Source: Robiginitalea sp. (lineage in GTDB: Bacteria > Bacteroidota > Bacteroidia > Flavobacteriales > Flavobacteriaceae). From it: a stretch of 64,000 bases of DNA. Position numbers and translations under genes: made by a program. This document shows, in pieces, positions 52,793-61,932 of this stretch. The stretch lies in contig JAHEJJ010000008.1 of the NCBI GenBank assembly GCA_024638915.1, forward strand, positions 1 through 64,000, given 5' to 3'. Under the pieces are notes generated by a model. It had not been told where the DNA came from. It saw only the letters and a program-made list of their open reading frames with translations, and did no database searches. Position 1 is the first letter of the stretch, and every line of letters starts with the position of its first letter.

Positions 52793-54121
52793 CTATTCTT
52801 GCAAGCTTGTTTCCAGGATTTTGAACCGGACCATTCCTTCTTCATCCATTTCCGTCAATTCCACCTCCAGCATAGAATTAACTAATTCCGGATCCCATGG
52901 GGTTCTAAGGCGCACATAGTTTTCTGTAAATCCATACATATAACCCTTTTTGTTCTCTCCTTCCAGGAGCACCTTACGCCTGGCACCTATTTGAGATTCA
53001 TAATAAGCTCTTCGTTTTTTTGCTGAAAGCCCCCTGAGCATTTTACTTCTCTTTTTTCTAACCTCAGGAAGAACAGTATCCGGCATTTGAGAAGCCGGTG
53101 TATTATCGCGCTCACTGTAGGTGAAAACATGAAGGTAGGAAATGTCTAACTCATTCAGGAATGTATATGTTTCCAGAAAATCTTGGTCTGTTTCACCAGG
53201 AAATCCTACGATCACATCTACCCCGATACAGGCATCGGGCATATTTGCTTTGATCTGCTTTACCTTTTTGGTGTAGAGGCTGCGTTGATACCTCCTGCGC
53301 ATGAGTTTTAGTATTTTATCGCTACCGCTCTGCAATGGAATATGGAAATGCGGCACAAAAATTTTGCTCGAGGCTACAAAGTCGATGATCTCATCCCTCA
53401 ATAAATTAGGTTCTACAGATGAGATCCGTATACGCTCAATCCCTTCGACTTTTTCAAGTGCCTTAACAAGATCATAAAAGGTATGGTCGTGCTTTTTATT
53501 CCCGTTTTCACCTTTTCCATAATCCCCGATATTAACACCGGTAAGCACTATTTCTTTGATATTCTGTTCCGCAATGTTCCTGGCGTTATCCAGAACATTT
53601 TCAAGGGTGTCGCTACGCGATATCCCCCTGGCAAGCGGTATGGTACAAAAACTGCATTTGTAATCACATCCATCCTGGACTTTAAGGAATGCACGGGTCC
53701 GGTCTCCAATAGCATAGCTGCCCACATAAAAATTAGCTTCCTCTATCTCACAGGAATGAATTACCCCCTCATGCTTCTTATTGAGATCGTCGAGGTATGC
53801 CAGGATATTAAATTTCTCGGTAGCACCCAATACGAGGTCTACTCCTTGCAATGAAGCAATTTCCCGGGGTTTAAGTTGGGCATAGCAGCCAATAGCGACT
53901 ATAAATGCGTCGGGATTAAGCTTAAGCGCTTGTCTGACGATCGATTTAAACTGTTTATCAGCGTTTTCCGTAACCGAACAGGTATTGATAACATAAATAT
54001 CTGCAGCAGCATCAAAACTCACGCGCTGAAAAGCTTCGCCAGTGAACTGACGGGCTATGGTAGAAGTTTCCGAAAAATTCAGCTTACAACCCAGAGTATG
54101 AAAAGCCACTCGTTTATTCAT
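52793..54121 (-). CDS. mtaB: tRNA threonylcarbamoyladenosine methylthiotransferase MtaB
   Basis: 442-residue radical-SAM enzyme adding the 2-methylthio group to t6A37. The N-terminal UPF0004 domain shows FHTLGCKLNFSET and YVINTCSVTENADKQ; the radical-SAM cluster motif is CDYKCSFC (CxxxCxxC, about residue 150), then GISRSDTLENV and VDVIVGFPGET; a C-terminal TRAM domain (RRKVLLEGENKKGYMYGFT) ends the protein. The GCKLN start separates MtaB from MiaB and RimO. Confidence 0.95.
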   Translation of the reverse strand: MNKRVAFHTLGCKLNFSETSTIARQFTGEAFQRVSFDAAADIYVINTCSVTENADKQFKSIVRQALKLNPDAFIVAIGCYAQLKPREIASLQGVDLVLGATEKFNILAYLDDLNKKHEGVIHSCEIEEANFYVGSYAIGDRTRAFLKVQDGCDYKCSFCTIPLARGISRSDTLENVLDNARNIAEQNIKEIVLTGVNIGDYGKGENGNKKHDHTFYDLVKALEKVEGIERIRISSVEPNLLRDEIIDFVASSKIFVPHFHIPLQSGSDKILKLMRRRYQRSLYTKKVKQIKANMPDACIGVDVIVGFPGETDQDFLETYTFLNELDISYLHVFTYSERDNTPASQMPDTVLPEVRKKRSKMLRGLSAKKRRAYYESQIGARRKVLLEGENKKGYMYGFTENYVRLRTPWDPELVNSMLEVELTEMDEEGMVRFKILETSLQE

Positions 54122-54208
54122 ATGCTATCAAAAACCATTTTGGGGCAGCTAAGATACCAACTTCCGGCCAAATGCGATGGCAGTCTGTCTAAAGGAATAA
54201 ATAATAGT

Positions 54209-55390
54209 CTAACGGGGATAATTACGCCATTTTTTAGTGATTTCGAAGACATGGTTCAGGATATCTGCCTCCACCTTATCGAAGGTCACTCCTCTTCGAG
54301 CCATCATCACCTCTGCGGCTTCAAAAGCTTTTTTAGGATAATAGGTCGAAAAGCCGGTGGCTCCTCCCCAACTAAAACTGGGTACAAAATTTCTGGGAAA
54401 ACCTGGCACGTAGATATTCGAATTCACCCCTATCACGGTTCCTGTATTGAACATGGTGTTAATGGCTGTTTTACTGTGGTCGCCCATCATGAGGCCACAG
54501 AATTGCAGGCCGGTTTGTTCAAAACTTTCGGTAGCATAATTCCAAAGCCTGACTTTCGCATAATTGTTCTTCAGGTTCGAATTGTTGGAGTCGGCTCCGA
54601 TATTACACCATTCACCCAGCACTGAATTCCCAAGGTAACCATCATGACCTTTGCTGGAATAACCGAAGATCACTGAATTATTGATTTCACCACAGACCTT
54701 CCCATAAGGTCCTACGGTGGTAGGACCATAGATTTTAGCCCCCATTTTAACCACAGCATTATCACAAAGCGCAAGCCCCCCGCGGATCATATTCCCTTCC
54801 ATTACAAGTGAATCTTTGCCCAGATAGATTGGGCCTTCCGAGGCATTGAGAATACTGAATTCTACCCTGGCCCCTTTTTCCAGAAATATATTTTCGGGAT
54901 GGATCACACTATTGCTCTTAGAGATGGGCTCGCTTTCTCTTCCATGGGTCAGTAATTCAAAGTCGGCCTGAAGTGCCTCACCATTCTTCGAGAATATATC
55001 CCAGGTATTTTCAATTCGGAATGTTGTACCCTCATAAGCAACTTCATCAAAGTTTTCTTTTTTGAACTCCTTCCGAGGGTCATCAGTGCAGTAGGCTATG
55101 GTCTCTTCACTATTAACCAGAGCCTCACCGACTTTAAGTTTCAGAATTTGCTCTGCGAGTATTGTGTCTGGAACGAAGGAAGCATCGATCATTACGTTTA
55201 TGGCTTCCGTTCTCAAAGGATATTTTATACTTAAGTAATCTTCGGTCCTGGTACTGGTTACCGTATTCAGTATGGTTTCCCACTTTTCTCTGATCGTCAG
55301 GATTCCTATCCTGATATCTGCCACCGGCCTTGTAAAGGTAAAGGGCAGCAGTGAATCCTTCACCGGTCCATCAAAGAGTATGTAGTTCAT
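54209..55390 (-). CDS. GlmU-like putative sugar nucleotidyltransferase/acyltransferase
   Basis: 393-residue protein of the Bacteroidota alternative-GlmU type. The N-terminal half starts MNYILFDGPVKDSLLPFTFTRP and lacks the GxGTRM pyrophosphorylase motif. The C-terminal half (from about residue 180) is a left-handed beta-helix with hexapeptide repeats (ENIFLEKGARVEFSILNASE, IYLGKDSLVMEGNMI). A role in UDP-GlcNAc synthesis is known only as a prediction for this family. It follows rpmE2 with a terminator between. Confidence 0.85.
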   Translation of the reverse strand: MNYILFDGPVKDSLLPFTFTRPVADIRIGILTIREKWETILNTVTSTRTEDYLSIKYPLRTEAINVMIDASFVPDTILAEQILKLKVGEALVNSEETIAYCTDDPRKEFKKENFDEVAYEGTTFRIENTWDIFSKNGEALQADFELLTHGRESEPISKSNSVIHPENIFLEKGARVEFSILNASEGPIYLGKDSLVMEGNMIRGGLALCDNAVVKMGAKIYGPTTVGPYGKVCGEINNSVIFGYSSKGHDGYLGNSVLGEWCNIGADSNNSNLKNNYAKVRLWNYATESFEQTGLQFCGLMMGDHSKTAINTMFNTGTVIGVNSNIYVPGFPRNFVPSFSWGGATGFSTYYPKKAFEAAEVMMARRGVTFDKVEADILNHVFEITKKWRNYPR

Positions 55391-55409
55391 CTCGAATCTT
55401 TTGATAAAA

Positions 55410-55445
55410 GTATAAAAATAACGCCCCCGATGAGAATCGGGGGCG
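55410..55445 (-). terminator. Terminator of rpmE2
   Basis: CGCCCCCGA (55422-55430) pairs with TCGGGGGCG (55437-55445), a nine-bp GC-rich stem with a six-base loop, followed on the minus strand by TTATTTTTATAC. It lies 27 bases after the rpmE2 stop. Confidence 0.85.
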
Positions 55446-55472
55446 TATACCTATCTTTTTACGACCAAAGGA

Positions 55473-55775
55473 TCATTCTTCCTGAGAACTGGCAGTGTTG
55501 GCTGCCTTTTCCGATGTCGGTTTAGCTTTTTTGAACTTATCGTACTTGCTCTTAAACTTGTCGATCCTACCTGCGGTATCCACCAATTTAGCTTTACCGG
55601 TGTAGTATGGATGAGAAGTTCTGGAGATCTCAAGTTTCACCAGTGGATATTCTACCCCTTCTACCGTAATGGTTTCCTTAGTGTCTGCGGTAGACTTTGT
55701 GATAAAAACATCGTCGTTAGACATGTCCTTGAAGGCTACTAATCTGTAATTCTCAGGGTGAATATCTTTTTTCAT
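55473..55775 (-). CDS. rpmE2: 50S ribosomal protein L31, type B
   Basis: 100-residue bL31 of the zinc-free type [20 protein letters not shown] at the start, [23 protein letters not shown] in the middle, and no cysteines. It has a C-terminal tail of about 20 residues rich in Ala, Ser and Glu beyond the core. The start is set at the ATG that begins the family N terminus; the frame opens ten codons upstream. The promoter at 55803-55833 and the terminator downstream make it a single-gene unit. Confidence 0.95.
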   Translation of the reverse strand: MKKDIHPENYRLVAFKDMSNDDVFITKSTADTKETITVEGVEYPLVKLEISRTSHPYYTGKAKLVDTAGRIDKFKSKYDKFKKAKPTSEKAANTASSQEE

Positions 55776-55802
55776 ATCTCTTCTTATATCTATAAGCGGC
55801 TG

Positions 55803-55833
55803 CAAATTTAATCATTTTTCTATTATACAGCAA
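55803..55833 (-). promoter_or_regulatory. Promoter of rpmE2
   Basis: On the minus strand TTG (plus-strand 55831-55833) is followed 20 bases later by TAAATTTG (55803-55810), a close match to the Bacteroidota promoter. Confidence 0.68.
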
Positions 55834-55931
55834 TCCACCGGCCAAAAAAGAATTCTTAAAATCGCTATCTTTATTTGTAACAAAAAAACCTTTGCCTACA
55901 CTAACATTTTACTAACTTAAAGAAAGAATAC

Positions 55932-56450
55932 ATGGAAGAAAGTCAACCAAAAACCGGGAAATATTCTCTTAACTTCGGATTAATACTGGGCCTTATCAGT
56001 GTGGTCTTTGGCATTATGCTCTACACAATGGATGCCCATACCTCACAGGATCCGGCCAATACGGTCATCAGTATTGTCATCATGGTGGCCGTGATCATTT
56101 GGGGAATCATCAGTTTCAGAAAGGCCAACAATGGATTCTTAAGCCTGGGTGAAGCCGCTAAACTGGGAGCTGGTATCGCACTTGTGGCTGGCATAATCGG
56201 TGTGATTTACACCATGGTCATGGCCAATGTGATCGATACCGATTTCGCCTTGAAGATCGCTGAAGTTCAAAAGGTAAAAGCCGAAGCAGACGGTGTGATG
56301 ACACCAGAGCAAATACAACAACAGTACGATGGGACCATCAATTATTTCTGGATCTCCTACCCCATTATCCTGATTTTCAATATTATCGCCGGTCTTGTGG
56401 TTGGGGTCATTGGAGGCTTGATCCTCAAGAAAGTAAAGCCTACCTATTAA
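55932..56450 (+). CDS. DUF4199 family membrane protein
   Basis: 172-residue inner-membrane protein with four predicted spans (LNFGLILGLISVVFGIMLY, VISIVIMVAVIIWGII, GAGIALVAGIIGVIYTMVM, ISYPIILIFNIIAGLVVGV) and a hydrophilic loop before the last. The pattern LGEAAKLGAGIALVAG fits DUF4199, a Bacteroidota family of unknown function that often precedes a GT2 glycosyltransferase gene, as it does here (43-base gap). Confidence 0.85.
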   Translation: MEESQPKTGKYSLNFGLILGLISVVFGIMLYTMDAHTSQDPANTVISIVIMVAVIIWGIISFRKANNGFLSLGEAAKLGAGIALVAGIIGVIYTMVMANVIDTDFALKIAEVQKVKAEADGVMTPEQIQQQYDGTINYFWISYPIILIFNIIAGLVVGVIGGLILKKVKPTY

Positions 56451-56493
56451 AAGTTAAAAATTGTACTTTTGAGCGGAATCTAGGAAACCGCCT

Positions 56494-57441
56494 ATGAACC
56501 TCTCGATAGTAATTCCATTACTGAACGAAGAAGAATCAATAAGAGAACTGCACGATTGGATTGCACAGGTGATGGAATCCAATCGTTTTTTATACGAACT
56601 TCTGTTTATCGATGATGGTAGCACCGATAATTCCTGGAGCATCATCGAGACTCTCGCCGCAGATAATCCAGAGGTAAAAGGTATTCGCTTCCTGAAGAAT
56701 TTTGGTAAGTCTCAGGCACTACATGCCGGTTTTGAAGTAGCCCAGGGCGAAGTGGTGATTACCATGGATGCTGATCTACAAGATAATCCGGAAGAGATCC
56801 CTCATCTTTATAAACTTATAAAAGAAGAGAAGTACGACCTGATTTCGGGTTGGAAAAAAAAGCGGTTCGACTCTATCCTGGCCAAGAACATTCCTTCAAA
56901 AGTTTTCAATTGGGCAGCTCGAAAGACCTCAGGAGTCAAATTACACGATTTCAATTGCGGACTTAAGGCCTTTAGAAATGATGTGATCAAGAACATCGAG
57001 GTATCGGGAGAAATGCACCGTTATATTCCTGTTCTTGTTAAAAACGCTGGTTTTACACGTATTGGGGAAAGAGTAGTACAACACCAGGCACGGAAATATG
57101 GAAAGACAAAATTTGGGGCTGAGCGTTTCATCAATGGTTTGCTGGATCTCATCACGATATGGTTTGTCTCCAAATTTGGCAAACGACCGATGCACCTTTT
57201 CGGGGCACTGGGAGTTTTGATGTTCCTGATCGGTTTTGGTTTTGCTATTTACCTGGGTATCGATAAACTTTTTATCAATCCAACAGGCCGTCTCTTGGCC
57301 GATCGACCCCAGTTTTATGTATCCCTTGCTGCTATGATTATAGGAACCCAATTCTTTCTTGCAGGATTTTTGGGTGAGATAATCCTCCGGGCTAAGAAAG
57401 ACAAGCCCAATTACAACATTTATAAAAAACTCAATTTCTAG
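56494..57441 (+). CDS. GT2 glycosyltransferase (dolichol-phosphate mannosyltransferase/ArnC-like)
   Basis: 315-residue membrane glycosyltransferase. The GT-A domain shows VIPLLNEEESIRELHDWI, IDDGSTDNSWSII, KNFGKSQALHAGF, and the metal-binding TMDADLQDNPEEI; QHQARKYGKTKFGAERFI is also typical. Two C-terminal spans (LFGALGVLMFLIGFGFAIYL and FYVSLAAMIIGTQFFLAGFL) anchor it. Likely transfers a sugar from a nucleotide donor to a polyprenyl phosphate for envelope glycans. It pairs with the DUF4199 gene. Confidence 0.9.
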   Translation: MNLSIVIPLLNEEESIRELHDWIAQVMESNRFLYELLFIDDGSTDNSWSIIETLAADNPEVKGIRFLKNFGKSQALHAGFEVAQGEVVITMDADLQDNPEEIPHLYKLIKEEKYDLISGWKKKRFDSILAKNIPSKVFNWAARKTSGVKLHDFNCGLKAFRNDVIKNIEVSGEMHRYIPVLVKNAGFTRIGERVVQHQARKYGKTKFGAERFINGLLDLITIWFVSKFGKRPMHLFGALGVLMFLIGFGFAIYLGIDKLFINPTGRLLADRPQFYVSLAAMIIGTQFFLAGFLGEIILRAKKDKPNYNIYKKLNF

Positions 57442-57575
57442 CGTTTTAGACTGAAATGACCTTTTGCGGTCCGTCCAGATTTGAATTGGAGCAGAAACCA
57501 ATAATCGTCCGATGGCGTAAAAGAACAAAAAGCAAGTTTTTCATTCCCTAAATTTGTTCTGAAATCGCGAATCTT

Positions 57576-57592
57576 AAAAGTAATTACTTTTG
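57576..57592 (+). promoter_or_regulatory. Palindromic promoter-like element upstream of the phosphosugar mutase gene
   Basis: TACTTTTG (57585-57592) fits TAnnTTTG and overlaps a 16-base perfect palindrome (57576-57591, half-site AAAAGTAA). The intergenic gap 57442-57716 (275 bases) contains nothing else that I can recognise. Confidence 0.4.
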
Positions 57593-57716
57593 CCATTATT
57601 GAGGAAATATCCCGATTTTAATCCCTTTTCCATGTTTAAAACCAGCTAATTCCGGAAAATTAGGTTATAGCTTGAGAATCTATTGTAATTTTACCTTATC
57701 AATACGATCTGAATCG

Positions 57717-59426
57717 ATGGATGCAATTAGAACAACAGCACAAAAATGGCTTGGTGATTTTTTTGACGCTTCGGTACGACAGGAAGTGCAACGCCTTCTC
57801 GAAGGGGATATCAACGAACTAAAAGACCGCTTTTATAAGAATCTGGAATTTGGCACAGGTGGTATGCGCGGGGTTATGGGTGCCGGCACCAATCGCATCA
57901 ATAAATATACCCTGGGTAAAAGCACACAGGGCCTGAGCAATTATCTTCTCCGGGTCTATCCAGGGGAGCTACCTAAAGTGGTTATCGCCTATGATTGCAG
58001 GCATAATAGCGATACCCTTGCCCGTACTGTAGCAGAAGTATTCTCCGCCAACGGAATTAAGGTTTTTCTTTTCTCGGCCCTGAGAACCACACCTGAACTT
58101 TCATTTGCGGTACGTCATCTTAAATGCCATGCAGGTGTAGTGCTTACCGCATCCCATAATCCCCCGGAGTACAATGGATATAAAGTCTACTGGACCGACG
58201 GCGGCCAGATTGTACCCCCTGAGGATCGTGAAATCATCGATGAGATCAACGCCCTGGAATATGAAGACATCCGTTTTGAGGCGAATCAGGAATTAATCGA
58301 GTTGATCGATCAAAATGTAGATGAGGCTTTTTTCGAAGCCTCCGTAAACAATGGAAATTATAATGCCGAAGGCAAGGACGATTTCAGCATTGTCTTTACT
58401 TCGCTTCATGGCACTTCCATCACCGCAATTCCGGAGGTGTTGAAACGTGCAGGATATTCAAATGTTACGATCATAGAGGAACAGGCAGAACCCGATGGCA
58501 GCTTTCCTACGGTAGATTCCCCAAATCCTGAAGAACCAGAAGCATTAAAAATGGCCATAGATAAAGCGGAGGAGATCGGAGCTGATATGGTGGTGGGCAC
58601 CGATCCTGACAGCGACCGGCTAGGTATTGCCGTCCGTGATTACGATGGAAAACTTCAACTGTTGAATGGAAACCAAACCATGCTTTTGATGACAAGGTTC
58701 CTGCTGGACGAGAAAAAGAAAAAAGGATTCGACGGAAACGAGTTTATTGCCAGTACCATCGTCTCCACACCGATGATGGAGGAACTGGCCAGGGCATATG
58801 GTGTAGAGTGCAAAACCTCCCTCACAGGATTTAAATGGATCGCTAAAATGATCAGGGACTACCCCGATCAGTTCTTTATAGGCGGAGGAGAAGAAAGTTT
58901 TGGGTTTATGGTTGGCGATTTTGTGCGCGATAAAGACGCTGTCACCTCAACACTCTTAGCTTGCGAGATCGCGGCCCAGGCAAAATCCAGGGGAAGCTCT
59001 TTTTATAATGAGCTGATCAGCTGTTTTATCGCATATGGTTATTACAAAGAACGCTTGATCTCGATTACAAAAAAAGGGATTCAAGGGGCAGAGGAGATCG
59101 TAAAAATGATGGAAGACCTAAAACTCAATCCATTGGAAGAACTCGATGGTTCAAGAGTGGTGCGCATTGACGACTATAACAGCTCCATTTCAACCAATAG
59201 GATCGATGGAAGGACTACTCCACTGTTGCTTCCTAAATCCAATGTACTGATCTATACCGCTGAAGATGGTACTCGTATGGCCGCTCGGCCTAGTGGAACC
59301 GAACCCAAAATCAAATTTTATTTCAGTGTCAATACTACTTTGGAAGAAAAGGAGGCATTGGAAAAAACTTCAACATTGCTCGATACTAAGATCGACCGCA
59401 TCATTGCCGAACTCAAGCTTGTTTAA
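57717..59426 (+). CDS. Phosphosugar mutase (phosphoglucomutase/phosphomannomutase)
   Basis: 569-residue alpha-D-phosphohexomutase. The four domains are marked by the active-site TASHNPPEYNGYKVYW (phospho-Ser near residue 145), metal-binding DPDSDRLG (about 296), sugar-binding GGGEESFGFM (about 390) and phosphate-binding RPSGTEPKIKFY (about 525). Length and motifs match the PgcA-like long form. ATG 57717 is chosen over an upstream in-frame TTG. The next gene's ATG overlaps its TAA (TAATG), so it is coupled to the ABC exporter. Confidence 0.94.
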   Translation: MDAIRTTAQKWLGDFFDASVRQEVQRLLEGDINELKDRFYKNLEFGTGGMRGVMGAGTNRINKYTLGKSTQGLSNYLLRVYPGELPKVVIAYDCRHNSDTLARTVAEVFSANGIKVFLFSALRTTPELSFAVRHLKCHAGVVLTASHNPPEYNGYKVYWTDGGQIVPPEDREIIDEINALEYEDIRFEANQELIELIDQNVDEAFFEASVNNGNYNAEGKDDFSIVFTSLHGTSITAIPEVLKRAGYSNVTIIEEQAEPDGSFPTVDSPNPEEPEALKMAIDKAEEIGADMVVGTDPDSDRLGIAVRDYDGKLQLLNGNQTMLLMTRFLLDEKKKKGFDGNEFIASTIVSTPMMEELARAYGVECKTSLTGFKWIAKMIRDYPDQFFIGGGEESFGFMVGDFVRDKDAVTSTLLACEIAAQAKSRGSSFYNELISCFIAYGYYKERLISITKKGIQGAEEIVKMMEDLKLNPLEELDGSRVVRIDDYNSSISTNRIDGRTTPLLLPKSNVLIYTAEDGTRMAARPSGTEPKIKFYFSVNTTLEEKEALEKTSTLLDTKIDRIIAELKLV

Positions 59427-61252
59427 TGGATTATTTCAGGAAAATTTTACGGTTTGCAGGTCCGTATCGTCGATATGGCTTTTTAAATATATTCTTTAAC
59501 ATATTATATGCCTTGTTCAGTGCGCTTTCCTTTGCCGCTCTGATCCCAATGCTCGATGTATTGTTCAATAAAACAAAGAAGGTCTATACTGTGCCTGAAT
59601 ATTCGGGAATGGGTAATATAAAGGAATTCCTGATGGACTCCATAAACTACCGGCTCACAACCTATTCGGGAGATGATGAAATGAAGGGCTTGGTTCTTGT
59701 TATCGGTTTGGTGCTAGCGCTTTTCCTGATGAAGAATATCTTTAATTATCTTGCCATGTACTTCATTACGTTCTTAAGAAATGGCGTACTGAAAGATGTG
59801 AGGAACGCGATGTACAAAAAGATAGTGGAGCTTCCTATCTCATTTTTTTCTGAGAAAAAGAAAGGGGATGTTATCGCCCGTATATCTTCAGATGTGCTGG
59901 AAATACAACACTCGTTCCTTTCTATTTTAGAATTGATCGTACGAGAACCCCTGACGATACTATTTACTATTATAGTGATGTTTTCTATCAGCACCAAGTT
60001 AACGCTGTTTGTCTTCATCTTTATCCCGATTGCCGGTATGATTATATCGCGTATTGGAAAATCCTTGAAAAAACAGTCGGCCAGAGTGCAGTTAGAACAG
60101 GCAGAATTCCTATCGATAGTAGAAGAAACACTAAGTGGTTTAAGGGTGATCAAGGCCTTTAATGCCGAATCGAGATTTTCAAAGGTATTTCAAAAATCTA
60201 CCGAACGTTTTTTCAGGTTCTCGAACAAACTTCTAAACCGCCAGAATCTGGCCTCGCCAATTGGAGAATTCCTCGGAATACTGGTAATCGGGGTACTTCT
60301 GTGGTTTGGAGGTAAAATGGTGCTTATAGAAGGCAGTCTCGATGCTTCCTCATTCATCGCCTATATGGGACTGGCTTATAATATCCTGACCCCAGCCAAA
60401 GCGATAAGCAAGGCATCCTACGGGGTTAAAAAAGGCAACGCAGCGGCAGAAAGGGTCCTGGAAATCCTCGAAACAGAAAATACCGTCAAGGAAAAACCCG
60501 GGGCTATTGATAAAATGGATTTTACCTCCGGGATAAGTCTGGCAAATGTGTCTTTTAAGTACGAAGATGAATTTGTATTAAAAGACTTCAGCCTCGAAGT
60601 ACCCAAGGGCAGCACTGTTGCACTGGTAGGACAATCGGGCAGCGGGAAAAGCACCATCGCCAATTTGGTGATGCGTTTTTACGATGTAACCGATGGTCTG
60701 GTTAAAATGGATGATGTTGACATCAAACACCTCACAAAGAAATCGCTCCGCGACCTCATAGGCCTGGTGACCCAGGATTCTATTTTGTTCAATGATAGCG
60801 TTAGGAATAATATTTCGCTGGGAAAAAACGATGCTACGGAAGATGAGATTGTTGAAGCGGCGAAAATAGCGAATGCGCACGAATTCATAATCGAACTTCC
60901 CAAGGGCTATGATACCAATATCGGAGACGGGGGTAATAAGCTCAGCGGCGGTCAGAAACAACGCCTTTCCATCGCCCGGGCCGTTTTGAAAAACCCACCG
61001 GTTATGCTGCTGGATGAAGCAACTTCCGCTTTGGATACAGAAAGTGAACGACTGGTACAGAATGCCCTGGAAAACATGATGCAAAACCGTACTTCCATAG
61101 TGATTGCGCATCGGTTGTCTACCATTCAGAATGCCGATAAGATCGTGGTGTTGCAAAAAGGTAAAATCGTGGAGATTGGTTCGCATAAAGATCTTCTCAC
61201 CGCAGATGGTGTATATAGAAATCTGGTTGATATGCAATCCCTTGGGGCCTGA
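59426..61252 (+). CDS. MsbA-like ABC exporter (fused permease and ATPase)
   Basis: 608-residue half-transporter: six N-terminal spans (YALFSALSFAALIPMLDVLF is the first), then ATPase with Walker A GQSGSGKSTIA (about residue 400), Q-loop VTQDSILF, signature LSGGQKQR (about 506), Walker B VMLLDEATSALD and switch His in VIAHRLS. The family exports lipids or drugs; lipid A flipping is the usual role of the closest named member. Its start codon overlaps the mutase stop. Confidence 0.93.
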   Translation: MDYFRKILRFAGPYRRYGFLNIFFNILYALFSALSFAALIPMLDVLFNKTKKVYTVPEYSGMGNIKEFLMDSINYRLTTYSGDDEMKGLVLVIGLVLALFLMKNIFNYLAMYFITFLRNGVLKDVRNAMYKKIVELPISFFSEKKKGDVIARISSDVLEIQHSFLSILELIVREPLTILFTIIVMFSISTKLTLFVFIFIPIAGMIISRIGKSLKKQSARVQLEQAEFLSIVEETLSGLRVIKAFNAESRFSKVFQKSTERFFRFSNKLLNRQNLASPIGEFLGILVIGVLLWFGGKMVLIEGSLDASSFIAYMGLAYNILTPAKAISKASYGVKKGNAAAERVLEILETENTVKEKPGAIDKMDFTSGISLANVSFKYEDEFVLKDFSLEVPKGSTVALVGQSGSGKSTIANLVMRFYDVTDGLVKMDDVDIKHLTKKSLRDLIGLVTQDSILFNDSVRNNISLGKNDATEDEIVEAAKIANAHEFIIELPKGYDTNIGDGGNKLSGGQKQRLSIARAVLKNPPVMLLDEATSALDTESERLVQNALENMMQNRTSIVIAHRLSTIQNADKIVVLQKGKIVEIGSHKDLLTADGVYRNLVDMQSLGA

Positions 61253-61313
61253 GGATAAGTACGTCTTAAACCTTTTTGGTCTATAATAGTCTAAAAGTTA
61301 TAAGAAACAAGTC

Positions 61314-61847
61314 TTGATAGCTGAAGAGACCTTAGTACAACGGTTAAAACAGAAGGATTCCAAAGCGTTCGAAGTACTGATCGATACGCACAAAGAACGC
61401 CTTTATTGGCATATCCGAAGGATTGTGCTGAATCACGATGATGCCAATGATGTATTACAGAACACCTTTATCAAGGTTTTCAGGAGTATCGATGGTTTTA
61501 AAGGAGATAGCAAGCTTTTTTCATGGATATACCGAATCGGTACCAACGAAGCACTCACTTTTATAAAAGTGAAATCTAAAAAGTTAGGATTAGGAATGGA
61601 TGAAGTACAGGAACATATGGTCAATAATTTAGAAGCTGATGTTTATTTTGAGGGAGACGAAATACAGTTGAAATTACAAAAAGCACTTGCCAAACTCCCC
61701 GAAAAACAAAAGCTTGTTTTTATGATGAAATATTTCGAGGAAATGAAATACGGTGAAATTTCAGCCATTCTCAACACATCGGTAGGAGGTCTGAAGGCGT
61801 CCTATCATTTGGCCGTTAAAAAAATTGAATCGTATCTTAAGGAATAA
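61314..61847 (+). CDS. ECF-type RNA polymerase sigma factor
   Basis: 177 residues, started at TTG 61314, since no ATG keeps sigma region 2 complete. Region 2 is visible as FEVLIDTHKERLYWHIRRIV and DDANDVLQNTFIKVF, region 4 as LPEKQKLVFMMKYFEEMKYGEISAIL with SVGGLKASYHLAVKKIESYL. It heads a three-gene unit with a membrane-anchored protein and a Spy-like exported protein, and is unrelated to the sigma/DUF4252 unit in the 31 kb region. Confidence 0.9.
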   Translation: MIAEETLVQRLKQKDSKAFEVLIDTHKERLYWHIRRIVLNHDDANDVLQNTFIKVFRSIDGFKGDSKLFSWIYRIGTNEALTFIKVKSKKLGLGMDEVQEHMVNNLEADVYFEGDEIQLKLQKALAKLPEKQKLVFMMKYFEEMKYGEISAILNTSVGGLKASYHLAVKKIESYLKE

Positions 61848-61932
61848 AAATAGGGTAAAATTGAATGGTCGAAAAATACGGTAAACGAAAAGGGATTAAA
61901 CCTTTTAAAACAGGAAAAGTCATATTGAAGCC

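Noticed and set aside
53876-54625. 249-codon open frame antisense to mtaB and the GlmU-like gene
   Set aside because: It overlaps two well-supported genes on the other strand, has no recognisable domain, and its composition is that of a shadow frame.
60578-61237. 219-codon open frame antisense to the ABC exporter ATPase
   Set aside because: It lies entirely within a gene whose Walker and signature motifs are intact on the opposite strand; shadow.
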